64,000 nucleotides of DNA. Source: Pseudomonadota bacterium. Lineage in GTDB: Bacteria > Pseudomonadota > Gammaproteobacteria > Burkholderiales > Methylophilaceae. Made by a program: the position numbers and the translations under genes. Shown one piece after another: positions 61,098-64,000 of the stretch. Location: NCBI GenBank assembly GCA_029556915.1, contig JAKQIT010000111.1, positions 62,001 to 126,000 on the forward strand. The letters run 5' to 3'. The stretch's first letter is position 1. Each line of letters starts with the position of its first letter. The notes under the pieces are model-generated. The model ran no database searches and was not told the DNA's origin. It was given only the letters and a program-made list of their open reading frames with translations.

Positions 61098-63866
61098 ATG
61101 CCTTTATCTTGGAACGAAATTAAAACGCGTGCGAATGCTTTTTCTAAAGAATGGCAGGATGAGAGCCGCGAAGACGCAGAGGCTAAATCATTTTGGGATG
61201 CTTTTTTTGAAGTGTTTGGCATGCCGCGCCGTCGGCTTGCCAGCTTTGAAACGCCAGTCAAAAAGTCAGATGGTAAAGGCGGTTTTATTGATTTACTTTG
61301 GCGCGGCCAATTGTTGGTTGAGCACAAATCGCGCGGCAAAAGCCTAGATAAAGCCTATACCCAAGCTTTAGAGTATTTTCCCGGCATTAAAGATAGAGAT
61401 TTACCCAAATACGTGCTGGTTTCTGATTTTTCTAAGTTTCGGCTTTATAACCTTGAAACCAACGAACAAATCGAATTTGCCTTAAAAGACCTTTACCAAA
61501 ATGTAAAATCATTTGGCTTTATTGCTGGCTACACCACGCAAGTTATTAAGCCACAAGACCCCATCAATATTAAAGCTGCCGAGCGCATGGGCAAGCTGCA
61601 CGATGCGCTAAAAGCTGTGGGTTATCAAGGCCATGTGCTTGAAGTTTACCTAGTGCGTTTGCTGTTTTGCTTGTTTGCTGAAGACACCACTATTTTTGAT
61701 AAGCGCATATTTCAAGATTACATTGAAACCAAAACCAGTGCAGATGGCAGCGACTTAGCGCACCATATCAGCACGTTATTTTACGTGCTTAACACGCCCC
61801 AAAATAAACGCCTAAGCAATTTGGATGATAGCTTGGCGGCTTTTCCATATGTGAATGGCAAACTGTTTGAAGAGCAGCTACCGCCCGCCCAGTTTGATAG
61901 CAAAATGCGCGAAGCGCTGCTTGATTTATGCGCGCTGGATTGGAGCATTATCTCCCCCGCGATTTTTGGCAGCTTGTTTCAAAGCATTATGGATACCGAT
62001 GCGCGGCGCAATTTAGGCGCGCACTACACCAGCGAAGAAAATATTTTAAAACTCATTAAGCCTTTGTTTTTAGATGCGCTTTGGGCAGAGTTTGAAAAAG
62101 TAAAGAACAATAAAAACAAGCTTCAAGAGTTTCACAACAAATTACGCAAACTCAATTTTTTAGACCCTGCCTGTGGTTGCGGCAACTTTTTGGTAATTAC
62201 TTACCGCGAGTTGCGCCTGCTAGAGCTTGAAGTATTACGCGCCAGCCACAAAACAGGCCAATTGGTGATGGACGTACAAGCACTGATTAACGTAGATGTT
62301 GACCAATTTTACGGCATTGAGATTGAAGAGTTTCCTGCGCAAATTGCGCAAGTGGCGCTGTGGCTGACCGACCACCAAATGAATATGAAAATCTCGGAAG
62401 AATTTGGCAATTACTTTGCGCGTATTCCGCTAAAAGCCACGCCGCATATCACCTGCGCCAATGCCTTGCAGACGGATTGGGCGAGCGTTTTAGCCCCAGA
62501 AAGCTGTAGCTATATTTTAGGTAACCCGCCGTTTATTGGCTATACACAACGTAATGCGCCACAAAAAGCCGATATGGAATTAGTTTGCCATGACATTCAT
62601 GGTGCAGGCGTGTTAGATTTCGTGTCTGCTTGGTATATTAAGGCCGCGCGTTATATCAATACCCCTCGCCCTGCGCAGTGGGGAGAGGGAAGCCCAATCC
62701 GCTGCGCGTTTGTTTCTACCAATAGCATTACGCAGGGTGAGCAAGTGGGCGTACTTTGGGGCTGGATGTTGGCGCAGGGCGTAAAAATTCACTTTGCCCA
62801 CCGCACTTTTAGCTGGAGCAATGAAGCACGTGGCAACGCCGCGGTGCATTGCGTGGTTATTGGTTTTGGTTTGCAAGAAGCCGCAAATAAAACCATTTAT
62901 GAATATGCAGATATTAAGGGCGAACCACACGCTATAAAAGCCAACAACATTAACCCGTATTTGGTTGATGCACCAAATGTGATGCTAGAAAAAAGGCGCG
63001 AGCCAATTTGCAATGTGCTTACCATTACACGTGGTAGCCAGCCAACCGATGGCGGAAATTTATTATTAACAGAAGAAGAAAAGGAAACGTTAATAAAAGC
63101 AGAGCCACAGGCTGAAAAATGGATTTTTCCGTTTGCAATGGGTGATGAATTTATCAATAACCTAAAGCGTTATTGCTTATGGTTATTAGATTGCCAGCCT
63201 ACCGAATTAAGAAAAATGCCACATGTGTTAGCAAGAGTGGAAAAAGTAAAGAAAATGCGGCTAGCAAGTAAAAAGCTACCTACGCAAGCCTTGGCAACCC
63301 AGCCAACGCGGTTTGGCGAATTAAGGCAACCTAAAGCTAATTATTTGGCAATTCCTAGAGTTTCATCTGAACGGCGTTTGTTCATTCCTATCGGATTTTT
63401 ACCAGCCACTTTTATTGCTGGTGACAAATTACAAACCATTGAAAATGCAACAAATTTTCACTTCGGCATTCTTTCATCTACCATGCATAATGCTTGGATG
63501 CGCGCGGTTTGTGGTCGATTAGAAAGTAGATACAGTTATTCCGCAGGCATCGTTTATAACAATTTTCCGTGGCCTGAACCCACAGAAAAACAAACGCACA
63601 ATATCGAATCTGCCGCCAAAGCGGTGCTAGCGGCGCGTGCGGCGCACCCCAACGCCAGCTTGGCAGATTTATATGACCCGCTCACTATGCCCGCCATTTT
63701 GCTTAAAGCGCATCAAGTATTAGATAAAGCAGTTGATGCCGCGTATGGCTACAAAAGCGCACAAACCGATGCCGCGCGTGTGGCATTTTTGTTTGCACGC
63801 TATCAACAAATCACTTCACTTTTGCCTGTTGAAAAATCCAAAAAACCGCGCAAAAAAACTGCTTAA
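61098..63866 (+). CDS. MmeI-like single-chain restriction-modification enzyme (type IIL/IIG)
   Basis: This 922-residue protein has the MmeI plan. An N-terminal PD-(D/E)xK nuclease shows D65-X9-E75-H-K77 (IDLLWRGQLLVEHK), the same spacing as MmeI. A helical spacer follows. The N6-adenine methyltransferase has motif I LDPACGCGNFL near 355 and motif IV NPPFIGY near 476. The C-terminal third (about 610-880) would be the specificity domain. It should methylate one strand and cut about 20 bases away, with no separate partner. The start at 61098 gives MmeI-like length; upstream codons overlap the tRNA terminator. Residues about 521-533 look inserted. Confidence 0.9.
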   Translation: MPLSWNEIKTRANAFSKEWQDESREDAEAKSFWDAFFEVFGMPRRRLASFETPVKKSDGKGGFIDLLWRGQLLVEHKSRGKSLDKAYTQALEYFPGIKDRDLPKYVLVSDFSKFRLYNLETNEQIEFALKDLYQNVKSFGFIAGYTTQVIKPQDPINIKAAERMGKLHDALKAVGYQGHVLEVYLVRLLFCLFAEDTTIFDKRIFQDYIETKTSADGSDLAHHISTLFYVLNTPQNKRLSNLDDSLAAFPYVNGKLFEEQLPPAQFDSKMREALLDLCALDWSIISPAIFGSLFQSIMDTDARRNLGAHYTSEENILKLIKPLFLDALWAEFEKVKNNKNKLQEFHNKLRKLNFLDPACGCGNFLVITYRELRLLELEVLRASHKTGQLVMDVQALINVDVDQFYGIEIEEFPAQIAQVALWLTDHQMNMKISEEFGNYFARIPLKATPHITCANALQTDWASVLAPESCSYILGNPPFIGYTQRNAPQKADMELVCHDIHGAGVLDFVSAWYIKAARYINTPRPAQWGEGSPIRCAFVSTNSITQGEQVGVLWGWMLAQGVKIHFAHRTFSWSNEARGNAAVHCVVIGFGLQEAANKTIYEYADIKGEPHAIKANNINPYLVDAPNVMLEKRREPICNVLTITRGSQPTDGGNLLLTEEEKETLIKAEPQAEKWIFPFAMGDEFINNLKRYCLWLLDCQPTELRKMPHVLARVEKVKKMRLASKKLPTQALATQPTRFGELRQPKANYLAIPRVSSERRLFIPIGFLPATFIAGDKLQTIENATNFHFGILSSTMHNAWMRAVCGRLESRYSYSAGIVYNNFPWPEPTEKQTHNIESAAKAVLAARAAHPNASLADLYDPLTMPAILLKAHQVLDKAVDAAYGYKSAQTDAARVAFLFARYQQITSLLPVEKSKKPRKKTA
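62660..62690. repeat. In-frame palindromic insert within the restriction-modification gene
   Basis: CCCTCGCCC and GGGGAGAGGG flank TGCGCAGT, a GC-rich near-palindrome unlike the AT-rich surroundings. It adds about 13 residues (NTPRPAQWGEGSP) between two conserved methyltransferase segments and keeps the frame open. Confidence 0.55.
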
Positions 63867-63890
63867 AAAAAGCGTTTTTTGCTAAGTTAT

Positions 63891-63960
63891 TTCGCCCGAG
63901 AGAAATTTATGCCTCTGCAAGCCGCATGCAGACTGGCTTACAGAGGTGCTGTTAGGAAGT
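63891..63960 (-). repeat. Family 1 hairpin repeat, copy 12 (reverse orientation)
   Basis: CCTCTGCAAGCC (63912-63923) pairs with GGCTTACAGAGG (63935-63946), one mismatch. The CGCCCGAGAG tail lies on the left, so the copy is on the minus strand. It follows the restriction-modification gene. Confidence 0.82.
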
Positions 63961-64000
63961 TGTGTTTTTTTAAGTAATTTTTGCTTATTTTTTAGGCAAT

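Overview
The window looks like a chromosomal segment of a betaproteobacterium, most likely a methylotroph of the Methylophilaceae (Methylotenera-like). This rests on the look of the proteins and on betaproteobacterial gene neighbourhoods (dusB-fis-purH-purD-hemF; M16-M16-rsmD-coaD-yfhL near ftsY). It is inference, because no database search was possible. The DNA is moderately AT-rich and gene-dense. No rRNA operon, complete tRNA, CRISPR array or prophage is present.

Layout. 1-12.5 kb: core genes (ispH end, nudB, nadA, HIT protein, thrB, a LOG-type phosphoribohydrolase, polA), then a MntA/HepT toxin-antitoxin pair and two related membrane diguanylate cyclases flanking a CinA-like gene. 12.6-30.5 kb: an MFS transporter, dusB-fis-purH-purD, a 30-residue membrane microprotein overlapping a BFD-type ferredoxin gene, tsaC, hemF, apeB, two sodium-coupled transporters, a small cytochrome c, a YyaL-type protein, a hexose-6-phosphate mutarotase and ilvD. 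30.5-40.7 kb is accessory: a Doc/AbrB toxin-antitoxin pair, a decayed integron-integrase fragment, many unrecognised small membrane proteins, an SDR, a GNAT protein and creD. CreB-type operator tags (TTCAC-N6-TTCAC) lie before creD and before a second small operon. 40.7-50.3 kb returns to core: gloA, yfhL, coaD, rsmD, a paired M16 peptidase, a FadL-type porin, a split YeeE/YedE transporter, cytochrome b561 and ftsY.

50.4-61.0 kb is a second accessory zone: an SDR divergent from an HxlR regulator with twin palindromic operators, a run of single minus-strand cassette-like genes (DUF2834, RDD, VOC, membrane protein), an ArsI/CadI-like VOC protein overlapping a sigma factor gene (both with cysteine-rich tails), an AraC regulator with a cytochrome P450, a complete IS1182-family element with 4-bp target repeats, an IS21-like end remnant, and the 3' half of a CAT-anticodon tRNA with its terminator. 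Just beyond lies an MmeI-like single-chain restriction-modification enzyme.

Two dispersed repeat families run through the core DNA. Family 1 (12 copies) is a roughly 70-bp element around a CCTCTGCAAGCC/GGCTTGCAGAGG hairpin with an asymmetric loop and a CTCGGG tail. It is absent from about 50.4-63.9 kb. Family 2 (7 copies) is a 100-180 bp element at gene 3' ends. It has a related core, but its outer arms are different at each locus and still complementary within each locus. Family 2 is the strongest candidate here for something undescribed.
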